Source: CAWUKT01 sp963923035 | Lineage (GTDB): Bacteria; Bacteroidota; Bacteroidia; J057; JADKCL01 | Assembly: GCA_963923035.1 (NCBI GenBank) | Contig: CAWUKT010000063.1 | Location: 1-41,516 of the forward strand | DNA length: 41,516 nt | Reading direction: 5' to 3' | Shown: piece after piece, positions 32,729 to 41,414 of the stretch | Layout: the number at the start of each line of letters is the position of its first letter | Position numbering within the stretch: position 1 is the stretch's first letter | Notes under the pieces: generated by a model | Database searches by the model: none | Seen by the model: the letters and a program-made list of their open reading frames with translations, nothing else | Told to the model about the DNA's origin: nothing | Position numbers and translations under genes: made by a program

Positions 32729-33106
32729 TTTCATCCGATAACTCCGCCCTTGCAACCCTTTACCCAGCCTTTCCACGGAAAGGGATCGACCTTCCGCCCA
32801 AAAGTTCAGCGCTTCCACCTCCGGACCCAACGTTTCTCCCCCAGCGGTCCACTTTTCCACCTCCGAACTCCACGTTTCCACCAAATTGGTCCAACCTTCC
32901 ACCAAAAACATGGAAAGTTGGGCTTGAAGTGTAGAAGTTTCTACCGATCGTGCCCGTTATGGGAGTGTCAGTGGTAGAAGTTTCGACAAATCGGGCCCAA
33001 CTTTCCACCAAATTCATGGAACTTTCCACCGCCGACACGGAAGTTTCTACCAATCCTAACCAAGTTTCTACCATTTATAACCAACTGTCTACCATTTCGC
33101 TCCGTT
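32729..33106 (-). pseudogene. Degenerate array of 18 units of 21 bp coding heptad repeats
   Basis: From about 32729 to 33106 the sequence keeps a 21-bp beat with plus-strand units such as TTTCCACCAAATTGGTCCAAC and TTTCTACCAATCCTAACCAAG. On the minus strand each unit is seven codons of a (L/V)VE(T/S)Wxx pattern: MVETWLG, LVETSVS, LVESWAR, then in a second frame NLVETWS and SEVEKWT. One unit (32959-32980) is 22 nt long and causes the frame change, and a TAA interrupts the first unit (MVDSWL then stop). The ancestral product would have been a regular heptad-repeat, possibly coiled-coil, protein. I do not know a named family. The present copy looks broken. Confidence 0.65.
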
Positions 33107-33450
33107 AAGGAAACTATTTGTTTAATTCTGCTGCCGTTCACGTTGGGATTGGCATTTCAGCAGGCCAACAATGGGGCGACCTTTGAAAACGGAAGGGGGC
33201 AAGGGTCCAGGCAATTCGATTGTATTGGGTTCGATTCAGGTGAAGCAGGAAATTGTGCGCTCGCTTAGCTGATTGGGGCAATTGATGCAAAATTCATTTC
33301 CAGTCCCCCCAAAACGACTCTATAGTGCCTTCATTTGCTTCCTCAATCTTCCATAGAAAATATCAATACGAGAATTGAAGATATTTATAACCGTATGTCG
33401 TAATTTTATGTTCAGTTATAAGAATGCACTCAAAAACCACTTAAAAGAAT
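33107..33450. other. katG upstream region with a possible operator
   Basis: About 340 bp without a gene. TTATAAC (33385-33391) and GTTATAA (33415-33421) form a perfect inverted repeat with a 23-nt spacer, 30 nt upstream of the katG ATG. A TAATTTTA sequence between the arms resembles a -7 box and TTG near 33376 could be its partner, with a spacer slightly too long. A repressor binding both arms could regulate katG; the identity (PerR- or OxyR-like) cannot be judged. Confidence 0.35.
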
Positions 33451-35703
33451 ATGGAATCCAATTCTGGAACACTTACCGAAGCCCACGATGGACATGCCAA
33501 CGGCAATGGCATCTCCCGCTGCCCTGTCATGCACAAACCCGCTGCCCACCGGCACACTGCCGCAGGCGCTCTCTCCAACTCTGATTGGTGGCCCAACAAC
33601 CTCAACCTCAAGATTCTGCACCAGAACGCCCCTGTGACCAGCCCCATGGGAGACGACTTCAACTACGCAGAAGAATTCAAAACCCTCGATTATGCGGCCC
33701 TGAAGCAGGACCTGCTGGACCTCATGACCGACTCCCAGGATTGGTGGCCCGCCGACTACGGTCATTACGGCCCCTTCTTCATCCGGATGGCCTGGCACAG
33801 CGCCGGTACCTACCGCGTCGGTGACGGCCGCGGGGGTTCCGCCAGCGGAACCCTGCGTTTCGCTCCGCTCAACAGCTGGCCCGACAACGGCAACCTCGAC
33901 AAGGCCCGCCGTCTCCTCTGGCCGATCAAGCAAAAATATGGCCGTAAAATCTCCTGGGCGGACCTCATGATCCTCACCGGCAACGTCGCCCTCGAATCCA
34001 TGGGCTTCAAGACCTTCGGATTCGGTGGTGGCCGCGAAGATGTATGGGAGCCGGAAGGCGACATCTACTGGGGACCGGAAACCGAGTGGCTCGGTGACGA
34101 GCGTTACTCTGGTGACCGCGACCTCGCGAATCCGCTCGGCGCCGTCCAGATGGGTCTGATCTACGTCAACCCGGAAGGCCCCAATGGCAAGCCCGATCCG
34201 TTGGCTGCCGCCCGCGACATCCGCGAAACCTTCGGCCGGATGGCCATGAACGACGAAGAAACCGTCGCCCTCGTAGCCGGTGGCCATACCTTCGGTAAGG
34301 CCCACGGTGCCGGCGATCCCGGCCAGTACGTTGGTCCCGAGCCGGAAGGCGCTGCCATCCACCACCAAGGATTTGGTTGGATCAACAGCATGGGAAGCGG
34401 CAAAGGTGTCGATACCATCACCAGTGGTCTCGAAGGTGCCTGGACGCCGACCCCGATCCAGTGGGACAACAGCTACTACGATACCCTCTTCGGTTACGAG
34501 TGGGAACTCCACCACAGCCCGGCCGGTGCCCAGCAGTGGCGCCCCACCAATGGTGATGCGGCCGACGCAGTGCCGGACGCCCACGATCCCACCCGTCGCC
34601 ACGCCCCGATGATGGCCACCACGGACATCGCCCTGATCAAGGACCCGGCGTACCTCGCCATCTCCAAGCGGTTCCACCAGAACCCCGAGGACTTTGCCGA
34701 TGCCTTTGCCCGCGCCTGGTACAAGTTGACCCACCGCGACATGGGCCCGACTTCCCGCTACCTCGGCCCGGAAGTTCCCGCCGAAGAACTCATCTGGCAG
34801 GATCCCGTTCCGGCTGTGGACCACGACCTCGTCTCCGACGAAGACGCGGCTGCCCTCAAGGCTACGGTTCTGGAATCTGGCCTGTCCATTTCTGACCTCG
34901 TCTTTACCGCCTGGTCTTCCGCTGCCACCTACCGTGGTACCGACAAGCGTGGTGGTGCCAATGGTGCCCGCATCCGTCTGGCTCCCCAGAAAGATTGGGA
35001 AGTCAACCAGCCGGGTCGCCTCAGCAATGTTCTGTCCAAGCTCGAAGGCATCCAGGCCGAGTTCAATGCCCGGAATGGCGGAAAGCAAATCTCTATGGCG
35101 GACCTCATCGTACTGGCCGGTAACGCTGGTGTAGAAGCCGCTGCCAAGAAGGCGGGCCACGACGTGACGGTACCGTTTGCTGCGGGCCGGACCGACGCCA
35201 GCCAGGAGATGACTGAAGTTGAGTCTGTTGCTCACCTCGAGCCGAAAGCAGACGGCTTCCGGAACTTCAAAAAAGACGGCAGTGACCGTGTTTCGGAGGA
35301 ATTGCTCCTGGACCGCGCCCACCTGCTGACGCTGACGGCTCCTGAAATGACCGTTTTGGTCGGTGGTCTCCGCGTACTCAATGCCAATACCAGCGGCGCC
35401 AAGCACGGTGTCTTCACGGACAATCCCGAGACGCTCTCCAACGACTTCTTCGTGAACTTGTTGGACATGGGTACCGAGTGGGTTCCGTTTGAGAACAGCA
35501 AATCGGTTTACGAAGGACGTGACCGGGCCACTGGTTCCATCAAGTGGACCGCCACCCGTGTCGACCTGGTCTTCGGTCACAACTCTCAGCTGCGCGCCCT
35601 CTGTGAGGCCTACGCCAGTGCCGATGCCGGCGAGAAGTTTGTCCACGATTTTATCGCGGCCTGGACCAAAGTCATGAACCTGGACCGTTTTGATCTTGCC
35701 TGA
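33451..35703 (+). CDS. katG: Catalase-peroxidase KatG
   Basis: 750 residues, the full length of the family. The N-terminal haem domain has the distal triad R112/W115/H116 in IRMAWHSAGTYR, the proximal H279 in LVAGGHTFGKAHGAG, and residues for the Met-Tyr-Trp adduct W115-Y238-M264 that confers catalase activity. The C-terminal half is the usual haem-less duplicate domain. It converts hydrogen peroxide to water and oxygen and can oxidise small substrates. Residues 5-30 form a short leader rich in H, G and N with CPVMH; no signal peptide is evident. The gene is single, with a strong terminator and an inverted repeat upstream. Its codon use is strongly C-ending, as in well-expressed genes. Confidence 0.98.
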   Translation: MESNSGTLTEAHDGHANGNGISRCPVMHKPAAHRHTAAGALSNSDWWPNNLNLKILHQNAPVTSPMGDDFNYAEEFKTLDYAALKQDLLDLMTDSQDWWPADYGHYGPFFIRMAWHSAGTYRVGDGRGGSASGTLRFAPLNSWPDNGNLDKARRLLWPIKQKYGRKISWADLMILTGNVALESMGFKTFGFGGGREDVWEPEGDIYWGPETEWLGDERYSGDRDLANPLGAVQMGLIYVNPEGPNGKPDPLAAARDIRETFGRMAMNDEETVALVAGGHTFGKAHGAGDPGQYVGPEPEGAAIHHQGFGWINSMGSGKGVDTITSGLEGAWTPTPIQWDNSYYDTLFGYEWELHHSPAGAQQWRPTNGDAADAVPDAHDPTRRHAPMMATTDIALIKDPAYLAISKRFHQNPEDFADAFARAWYKLTHRDMGPTSRYLGPEVPAEELIWQDPVPAVDHDLVSDEDAAALKATVLESGLSISDLVFTAWSSAATYRGTDKRGGANGARIRLAPQKDWEVNQPGRLSNVLSKLEGIQAEFNARNGGKQISMADLIVLAGNAGVEAAAKKAGHDVTVPFAAGRTDASQEMTEVESVAHLEPKADGFRNFKKDGSDRVSEELLLDRAHLLTLTAPEMTVLVGGLRVLNANTSGAKHGVFTDNPETLSNDFFVNLLDMGTEWVPFENSKSVYEGRDRATGSIKWTATRVDLVFGHNSQLRALCEAYASADAGEKFVHDFIAAWTKVMNLDRFDLA

Positions 35704-35731
35704 TTGAGACGACAAATTTTATAGCAATAGC

Positions 35732-35760
35732 AAAGAGGCGGCCGATCCGGTCGCCTCTTT
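35732..35760. terminator. Bidirectional terminator between katG and oxidoreductase
   Basis: AAAGAGGCG (35732-35740) pairs with CGCCTCTTT (35752-35760) across an 11-nt loop that can itself pair CCG/CGG. TTTTGTT follows on the plus strand, and an A tract on that strand gives a T tract for the minus-strand gene. It serves both convergent genes. Confidence 0.85.
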
Positions 35761-35762
35761 TG

Positions 35763-36761
35763 TTATTCTCCCATCACGATCACCACATTGCCCCGCTTCC
35801 GTCCCTGCGCGATATAGGTATGGGCCTCCGCCAATTTTTCCAGCGGATACTGCCGGTCAATCACCGTCTTCAGTTTGCCGGCTTTGTAAAACCGGACCAA
35901 ATCCCCCAGCATTCTCCGCAAATCTCCCTCTTTCCGCATCCCGGTCGCCGCGAATTTGGCCTTTTTCCCGCCCACCAACGAAGTCCACATCATCTGCAAC
36001 AGCAAGGACAGCTTCCCGACTGGCGAGATGTATTGTCCGCCTTCCACCAGGGCCTTTCTGCATTTCCCAAACGAACTCTTCCCAATCGTGTCGTAAATCA
36101 CATCGTACCGTTCGCCATTTCGGGTGAAATCGGTCTGCGTATAATCGACCACGTGATCGGCTCCCAGCGACTTGACCAATCCGATGTTCTGGGTGCTGCA
36201 AACTCCGGTCACTTCTGCGCCCATTGCCTTGGCCAACTGGACGGCGGCGGTTCCCAGCGATCCGGAAGCTCCATTGACGAGGACGCGCTCCCCGGGCTTG
36301 ACCTTCGCGATTTCCTTCAGGAAATTCAGCGAGGTGATGTGCCCGTCGGTGAAGGTCGCCGCTTCCCCGAAGCTCAATTGCTCGGGCATGGGCAGTACGT
36401 ATCCTTCCGCCTTGATCACGACGTACTCGGCATTCGCGCTGAAACCAAAGGTCGTCCCGCCAAATACCCGGTCTCCGACCTTGAAATTGTTGACTTCCCC
36501 GCCCACTTCTTCCACCACTCCCGCAAATCCAGTTCCAGGGATGGATTTTTTCGGCTTGTTCCAGCCCAAGACCAACCGAGCAACATAAGGTTTCCCAGTC
36601 AACATCATGCCATCGGCGGTCGTGGCGACGGAAGAATGCACCCGGACGAGGAGATCGCCGCTGCCCGGCTGGGGACGTTGGACCATTTGCAGTTCGAGGA
36701 CTTCGGAGGTGCCATAACCCGTGGCGACCATTGCTTTCATCTTGTTCATGTTCACTTTCAT
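35763..36761 (-). CDS. NAD(P)-dependent MDR-family oxidoreductase
   Basis: 332 residues from ATG 36761 (ATG 36749 is also possible). It has the GroES-like N-terminal domain (MVATGYGTSEVLELQ, IPGTGFAGVVEEVG, FKVGDRVFG) and a Rossmann domain with VLVNGASGSLGTAAVQLAKAMGAEVTGV, the AxxGxxG dinucleotide site. Zinc-binding cysteines are absent, so it belongs with quinone oxidoreductase-like members of the medium-chain family rather than zinc alcohol dehydrogenases. Likely reaction: NAD(P)H-dependent reduction of quinones or enones. Convergent with katG, which may hint at a shared role in oxidative stress, but they are not co-transcribed. Confidence 0.88.
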   Translation of the reverse strand: MKVNMNKMKAMVATGYGTSEVLELQMVQRPQPGSGDLLVRVHSSVATTADGMMLTGKPYVARLVLGWNKPKKSIPGTGFAGVVEEVGGEVNNFKVGDRVFGGTTFGFSANAEYVVIKAEGYVLPMPEQLSFGEAATFTDGHITSLNFLKEIAKVKPGERVLVNGASGSLGTAAVQLAKAMGAEVTGVCSTQNIGLVKSLGADHVVDYTQTDFTRNGERYDVIYDTIGKSSFGKCRKALVEGGQYISPVGKLSLLLQMMWTSLVGGKKAKFAATGMRKEGDLRRMLGDLVRFYKAGKLKTVIDRQYPLEKLAEAHTYIAQGRKRGNVVIVMGE

Positions 36762-36862
36762 TTGAGTTGTTGAATGAGGACAAGACAAAGGAACGGGAGA
36801 TGGTGGGGGAAAACGTTCGGGAAGAAAAGGGAGGGGTTCGGATTTATAAAAGCGAACTCATT

Positions 36863-38653
36863 TCAGGCGGAGTGCTGCTTGACAAAGGCGCTCGGGGTCA
36901 TGCCAACGGCCTTCTTGAAATAGGTATTGAAGACGGTCTTGGAATTGAAGCCGCTTTCGTAGGCCAGGCCAATCAGGGAAATATGGGAGTTCGCGGGGTC
37001 TAGGGCCAGTTGTTTGAAGTGCTCGACGCGAAACTGGTTGATGAACGCATTGAAGTTCTGTCCCATCCGTTCATTCAGCAGCCAGGACAGTTGGTTGGGG
37101 TGCAATTCGATTTGGGCGGCGAGGGAGCGCAGGGAAATGTCGGGGTTCAAATAGGGATGTTGGTCCTGGATAAATTGATTCAACCGCTGGGCAAAGGATT
37201 CGCTGCTGGCGGCATCCAATAGGGGCGCTTTGGTCGTGGGGCGAGGGGAAGAAGTGGGTAGGGTCGGGTAAAATTGACGGAAAAAGGTCTCGTAGCGGGG
37301 ATCTTTTTGCAAGCTCTCCGCCAAAGGATCGGTATAGGCCAACAGGTAAATGGTCGATTTCATCGCAATGGCCCTTTCCACCCACGCAAAGGCCTCGTCC
37401 CATTCGCCCGCCAAAGTATGGGCATAGAAGAGATAGGTATGGGCCTGAAATGCCTCGGGATGTTCCGCCGCCATTTCCAATTGGGCCATCAGGACATCGG
37501 CATTGGCCTGGTCGCCCATCATCAGATAGGCCAGGCAGCGCGTCCCCGTCTGCTCGTCGGGTATGGCGATTTCCGGCGGGACCTCGTCCACCGCCGCCAG
37601 GGCATCCGCATACCGGCCCAGCTTGAGCAGGCAATACCGGCGTACCACCAGCGCCGGGATATTCATCGGATTGATCTCGAGGGACGCCTCCAATTGCTGG
37701 AGGGCCTGCTCATATTTGCCCTGCCGGTACAAATAATGGGAATGGTAGAACAGGGTCTCTTGGTTCAAGGGGTCGAGCGCCAATACCGCATCGATGTGAA
37801 TCCTGGCGCTGGGCAGGTCATTGGTCACCATGTGGAGGAAGGCCATGAACTGCCGGGCCTCCGGGTAATTGGGCTGGAGCTCCAAGGCGCGGGTATTCTG
37901 CCGAACCGCCGCCGCAAAATCAAAGTCTACGAAGAAGGAGTAATTGGCCAATTGGTAGTGGACGCCGGGATTGCGGGGGTTCAGGGCCAGGGCCCGCTTG
38001 GCATGGACCAAGGCCAGGTCCCAGGCTTCGGTACGCGGCAGGAAGCCCGTCGTGCCCAAAAAGCCCAGGGCATCCGCCAGGCCAATATGCGATTCGGTAT
38101 GGTTGGGGTCGACCGCCAAGGCTTGGCGGTACAGTTCCACGGCCGTCTGGACTTCGGTGGGGTTCCACTTGAGGAAGTGGAAGCGGGCCTTAAGGGCCAG
38201 CGCATAGGCATCGACGTGGTCAGTCTGTTTCTCGACGAGGTGGTCCTGGATTTCCAGGTGACCGAACTGCTCGCGCAGTTTGTCCGCGATCAACAGGCTG
38301 ATTTCGTCCTGGACAGCAAAAATATTGTCCAGTTGCCGGTCCCAGGTCTCCGACCAGAAATGCGAATCGTCCTCGGCCCGGATCAACTGCGCTGTGATCC
38401 GCACCTGCTGCCCCGCAAAGCGCACACTGCCTTCCAAAATGATCGAGGCATTCAGTTGCTCGGCAATGGTGCGAAGCGGGATGGACTTCCCCTTGAAGTA
38501 AAATGAGGAGGTTCGGGAAATGACCTTGAGGGATTCGATCCGGGCGAGGGCGTGGATGATCTCCTCCGTGATCCCATCGCTGAAATAGGCATGTTCCGCC
38601 GCTGAACTCAGGTTCACGAAGGGCAGGACGGCAATGGTGGGGATCGAGGGCAT
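36863..38653 (-). CDS. TolB/FlgO-like, TPR and AraC-type HTH regulator
   Basis: 596 residues from ATG 38653. The N-terminal ~125 residues match the TolB/FlgO-like domain common in Bacteroidota regulators and cyclases (IAVLPFVNLS, YFSDGITEEIIHALARI, ILEGSVRFAGQQVRITAQLI). The middle (about 145-440) holds TPR-type helical repeats, for example YRQALAVDPNHTESHIGLADAL and HAKRALALNPRNPGVHYQLA. The C-terminal ~100 residues form an AraC-type helix-turn-helix (SLRSLAAQIELHPNQLSWLLNERMG and ISLIGLAYESGFNSKTVFNTYFKKAVGMTPSAF). There is no membrane segment, so it is a cytosolic one-component or partner-activated regulator. It is divergent from the LuxR-type response regulator, 291 nt away. Confidence 0.88.
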   Translation of the reverse strand: MPSIPTIAVLPFVNLSSAAEHAYFSDGITEEIIHALARIESLKVISRTSSFYFKGKSIPLRTIAEQLNASIILEGSVRFAGQQVRITAQLIRAEDDSHFWSETWDRQLDNIFAVQDEISLLIADKLREQFGHLEIQDHLVEKQTDHVDAYALALKARFHFLKWNPTEVQTAVELYRQALAVDPNHTESHIGLADALGFLGTTGFLPRTEAWDLALVHAKRALALNPRNPGVHYQLANYSFFVDFDFAAAVRQNTRALELQPNYPEARQFMAFLHMVTNDLPSARIHIDAVLALDPLNQETLFYHSHYLYRQGKYEQALQQLEASLEINPMNIPALVVRRYCLLKLGRYADALAAVDEVPPEIAIPDEQTGTRCLAYLMMGDQANADVLMAQLEMAAEHPEAFQAHTYLFYAHTLAGEWDEAFAWVERAIAMKSTIYLLAYTDPLAESLQKDPRYETFFRQFYPTLPTSSPRPTTKAPLLDAASSESFAQRLNQFIQDQHPYLNPDISLRSLAAQIELHPNQLSWLLNERMGQNFNAFINQFRVEHFKQLALDPANSHISLIGLAYESGFNSKTVFNTYFKKAVGMTPSAFVKQHSA

Positions 38654-38790
38654 GGGTCTCCGGATTCTATGGAGATCAAGATAGTGAAAGTGGGGGAGAA
38701 AGGAAGCACAAAGAATGACAAGCTGCCTGCCCAAACAATGGTTTCCAGCCTCCAGAGCCCCTTTTTCCCGTCATTCTCCCTTTACTTTCA

Positions 38791-38817
38791 GGTACTTTTG
38801 CCCCAAAATGTACATTT
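38791..38817. promoter_or_regulatory. Divergent regulator intergenic region with -7-like boxes
   Basis: TACTTTTG (38791-38798, plus strand) matches the phylum's -7 box exactly and would serve the response regulator at 38945. AAATGTACATTT (38806-38817) is a perfect 12-bp palindrome whose complement contains TACATTTTG, a near -7 box for the AraC-type gene on the minus strand. No clear -33 partner is present for either. The palindrome is a possible shared operator. Confidence 0.3.
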
Positions 38818-38944
38818 CCCTTTTCCTTTACTCCCCGAATATGCGAACCGGAGCCATCCTCCTTCCAAATCACCCGCTCCAATGATTCATTCAATTTTTG
38901 GCCTCCCAGAGGCCTGACAACAGGGCTTTCAATGTTTGTGGATT

Positions 38945-39628
38945 ATGGACCAGGAAATCCTTCTGGGTTTAGCCGATGATGATCGGCTATTCCTGGATTT
39001 TTTGCAGGAGTATTTGGCAGGAATCGATGGCTTTCGCGTCACTTTGACCGCGGAGACTGGCGATGCGTGCCTGGCCGAACTCGACCGGATGGCTCACCGG
39101 CCCCATATTTTGATCCTGGACCTCAATATGCCGGAGGGGAATGGATTGGAGGTGCTCCGCCGTTTGAAATCGATGGCCCAGCCTCCCCGCGTGGTGGTGA
39201 TGAGCACGATGTACGCCCCGCAATACGTGGGGCAGCTGTTTCGACTGGGGGCCCATGCCTTCCTGTCGAAGTCGGTGGACCGGCAGACGCTGGTCCGGGT
39301 GCTGAAAGAGGTTCACCACTGCGGCCAGTGGTGGTCGCCCGAGCAAGTCGAAACCCTCCGCCAGCAGCTTTCTCCCCGTTTGCCCTCCTACCACCTTCCC
39401 AGCAAGGACGGCCTCACCAAGCGGGAGATCGAAATCCTCCGCCTCGTTTGCCAACAATTGTCCACCCGCGAGATCGCCCAGGAACTCTTTCTTTCCCCCA
39501 AGACCGTCGAGTCCCACAAGAGCAATCTCATGATGAAGACCGCCGTCCGGAATATCGTGGGCCTGGTGATCTACGCCATCCAGCAACAGATTGTGCATCC
39601 GGGGGAGATTTTGTTGCTGCGGAAGTAA
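38945..39628 (+). CDS. NarL/LuxR-family response regulator
   Basis: 227 residues from ATG 38945. The receiver domain has the acidic pocket ADDDRLF, phosphoacceptor D59 in LILDLNMPEGNG, the serine in VMSTMYAP and K in FLSKSVD. The output domain is a LuxR-type helix-turn-helix (LTKREIEILRLVCQQLSTREIAQ, then LFLSPKTVESHKSNLM). A cognate kinase is not adjacent. It ends 6 nt from the convergent gene at 39635. Target genes may include its divergent AraC-type neighbour. Confidence 0.92.
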   Translation: MDQEILLGLADDDRLFLDFLQEYLAGIDGFRVTLTAETGDACLAELDRMAHRPHILILDLNMPEGNGLEVLRRLKSMAQPPRVVVMSTMYAPQYVGQLFRLGAHAFLSKSVDRQTLVRVLKEVHHCGQWWSPEQVETLRQQLSPRLPSYHLPSKDGLTKREIEILRLVCQQLSTREIAQELFLSPKTVESHKSNLMMKTAVRNIVGLVIYAIQQQIVHPGEILLLRK

Positions 39629-39634
39629 GGAAGA

Positions 39635-41116
39635 TTAGCCCACTGGAGCTTCCGGCAACTGGGTCCACGGAGCTTTGGGGTCCACACCAGATTTGAGGAA
39701 AAAGAAGGAAAGATCGGCTTTGAACTTGGGGAATTGATTGGGTAAGCCCCCATTGGCCATCAACATTTCAGCTAGAGCATTGCAACGGACAGTCGCAAAC
39801 TCCTGATTTCGATCGGATTGGTTTTCATCCCCCCAAGCAGTTCCCACCACGGGTGTGAACCCTCCAATCCCCGAAAGCAACCCCTTGTCGATGGAAGCCG
39901 GGTAGTAGAAAGGGAAAAACGCATTGGTCCCTCCCCCCCGCTGCACCAATGGATGGATTTTTTCCAGGATGCTGATGCCATTCGTATCGAAGTAGGGAGA
40001 CTTGAGGTCGGTCGTCCCCGCTTTGTAGTAGATGACCAACTTATCGTAGGGCAGGCGTTGGTACATAGCGTTTGAGTTGAGCAGGACCCTGAATTGTTCG
40101 ATTTGGTAAGGATTCGCGGACCGTCCTTTGCTTTTGTCTTCAGGGATGGCAATCAATTGGATCAGCATCCGGGCGATCAACAACGCATCGGATATGTCTT
40201 GCAGGTTTACAACCAAACGTCGGTTGGCAGTGATTTTGGAGGGTTGCTGGTTGACCTGGAAATAGAAATTGTCATAAGGGTTATCCTTGAACAATCCCTC
40301 AAACTCCGTCTCTCGTGAGTTCGGGGTCAATTTTTCCTGGTTGCTGTCCTGGATGATTTCTATCCGTTGGGCAGGTTCTTGAAGTAGGTTTTTCAAGGCT
40401 CCTACCAAACCTGAAGGGCGGGCATGGTACTCAGAGGAAACCCCTTCTGACAACCAGTTGACCAGCATTGCCCCCAACTCCTTTGATTTTCCGCGGGCAA
40501 GCACATTTACAAATGGCTTCACTTCGGCTTGGCCCAGGGCAGTATAGATTTGCTCGTAAGGATCAAAATGGGTGGGGGAAGGTTTCTGCGAAGGCGTCAA
40601 GGGCTTTTGGGGCAGTTCCTTTTTTTCAGGGGGTGAAGCCTCCGAATCTCCTTCAACCGAATCATGGGGATTCTTCTCCTCATCGGATTCAGCGGTTTTT
40701 GGTTCTTCCCCGGTATCTATTTTCTCCTTTCTCTTGGGGAAAATCGACAAGCGGGGCTTGGCCTTTTCAGTCGCTTCCTTGGTCTCCACTTTGGGACTTG
40801 GAATGGTTCCTGCGCTACTGCTTGTGGCCGAGGAAGGGTCATCCAAACTGGTGTTAGAGCTCGTTTCTGAATGAGCGGTTGGCGGATCTTGCCCTTCGGT
40901 CTTGTCGGGTTGATCTTCTGATTTTGGGAAGGCTTCGTTCATGGGATTTTGGTTGGCTCCCGGGGTCTTGGAAGATCGGGATTGGGGAAAAATCATCGTA
41001 AATAAGTGTTGGAACCACCGCCAAAAGGCCTGGATGGTCTTCCATACTCGTTTCCTAAACGGGGAAGGGGTTGTTCTGCCCTTCCCCATTGTTAGGATGC
41101 TTATCCTTCTCCTCAT
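39635..41116 (-). CDS. Unknown protein linked to a RebB-like R-body gene
   Basis: 493 residues from ATG 41116; ATG 41089 (MGKGRTTPSPF) is an alternative. After a basic, aromatic amphipathic start (RKRVWKTIQAFWRWFQHLF) comes a long disordered linker rich in S, E, P, K and T (about 55-185). A folded C-terminal domain of about 300 residues begins near DPYEQIYTALGQAEVKPFVN and contains YYKAGTTDLKSPYFD and FFPFYYPASIDKGLLSG. I recognise no catalytic motif. It starts 34 nt after the RebB-like gene and is probably in its operon. The amphipathic start plus linker suits a protein that binds membranes or R-body polymers, but this is conjecture. Confidence 0.55.
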   Translation of the reverse strand: MRRRISILTMGKGRTTPSPFRKRVWKTIQAFWRWFQHLFTMIFPQSRSSKTPGANQNPMNEAFPKSEDQPDKTEGQDPPTAHSETSSNTSLDDPSSATSSSAGTIPSPKVETKEATEKAKPRLSIFPKRKEKIDTGEEPKTAESDEEKNPHDSVEGDSEASPPEKKELPQKPLTPSQKPSPTHFDPYEQIYTALGQAEVKPFVNVLARGKSKELGAMLVNWLSEGVSSEYHARPSGLVGALKNLLQEPAQRIEIIQDSNQEKLTPNSRETEFEGLFKDNPYDNFYFQVNQQPSKITANRRLVVNLQDISDALLIARMLIQLIAIPEDKSKGRSANPYQIEQFRVLLNSNAMYQRLPYDKLVIYYKAGTTDLKSPYFDTNGISILEKIHPLVQRGGGTNAFFPFYYPASIDKGLLSGIGGFTPVVGTAWGDENQSDRNQEFATVRCNALAEMLMANGGLPNQFPKFKADLSFFFLKSGVDPKAPWTQLPEAPVG

Positions 41117-41150
41117 TGAGAGTCGAGGGCTGGAAGAAACTGAAGCTGAA

Positions 41151-41414
41151 TCAGCTTGCATTGAGGACTTGGGCGATCGCCACGGCGTCGGAAATGGTAT
41201 CCAGGCTGAAAATCTGCATAACCCCCTGGGTGGTCGCAGTTTGGCCAAGGATATTTTGCTGATTCTGAGAATTGACCGAATTCTCAAACATCAGTCCAGT
41301 AGAATGGGCCATGGTCTGGTACACAGTCCCCATGGCCATGGCTGGTGCTTCCGCAACAACCTTGACATTGGACTGGGTAACGGCATCGGTGATTTGATCA
41401 TTAACATTCGCCAT
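41151..41414 (-). CDS. RebB-like R-body structural protein
   Basis: 87 residues. The opening VNDQITDAVTQSNVKVVAEA and the phrase PAMAMGTVYQTMAHSTGLMFEN match the RebB family (R-body, killing-trait proteins), as does the later ATTQGVMQIFSLDT. R-bodies are long protein ribbons that extend and can disrupt membranes. They were first described in Caedibacter and occur widely as small reb gene clusters in Bacteroidota and Proteobacteria. Usually several reb paralogues occur together; here one is visible, and others may lie beyond the window edge at 41516. The upstream region is only 102 nt of the window. Confidence 0.8.
   Translation of the reverse strand: MANVNDQITDAVTQSNVKVVAEAPAMAMGTVYQTMAHSTGLMFENSVNSQNQQNILGQTATTQGVMQIFSLDTISDAVAIAQVLNAS

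Noticed and set aside
32729..33106. Possible CRISPR or regulatory iteron array
   Set aside because: A 21-bp unit without unique spacers, with heptad-coding translation on the minus strand, fits a decayed repeat gene better.
33430..35715. Large minus-strand open frame across katG
   Set aside because: Its translation is a shadow of a strongly C-ending codon pattern; katG on the plus strand has all catalytic residues.
36762..36788. Longer N-terminus for the MDR oxidoreductase
   Set aside because: It would need a TTG start and adds residues absent from the family; ATG 36761 begins close to the usual MKAMVATGYG.
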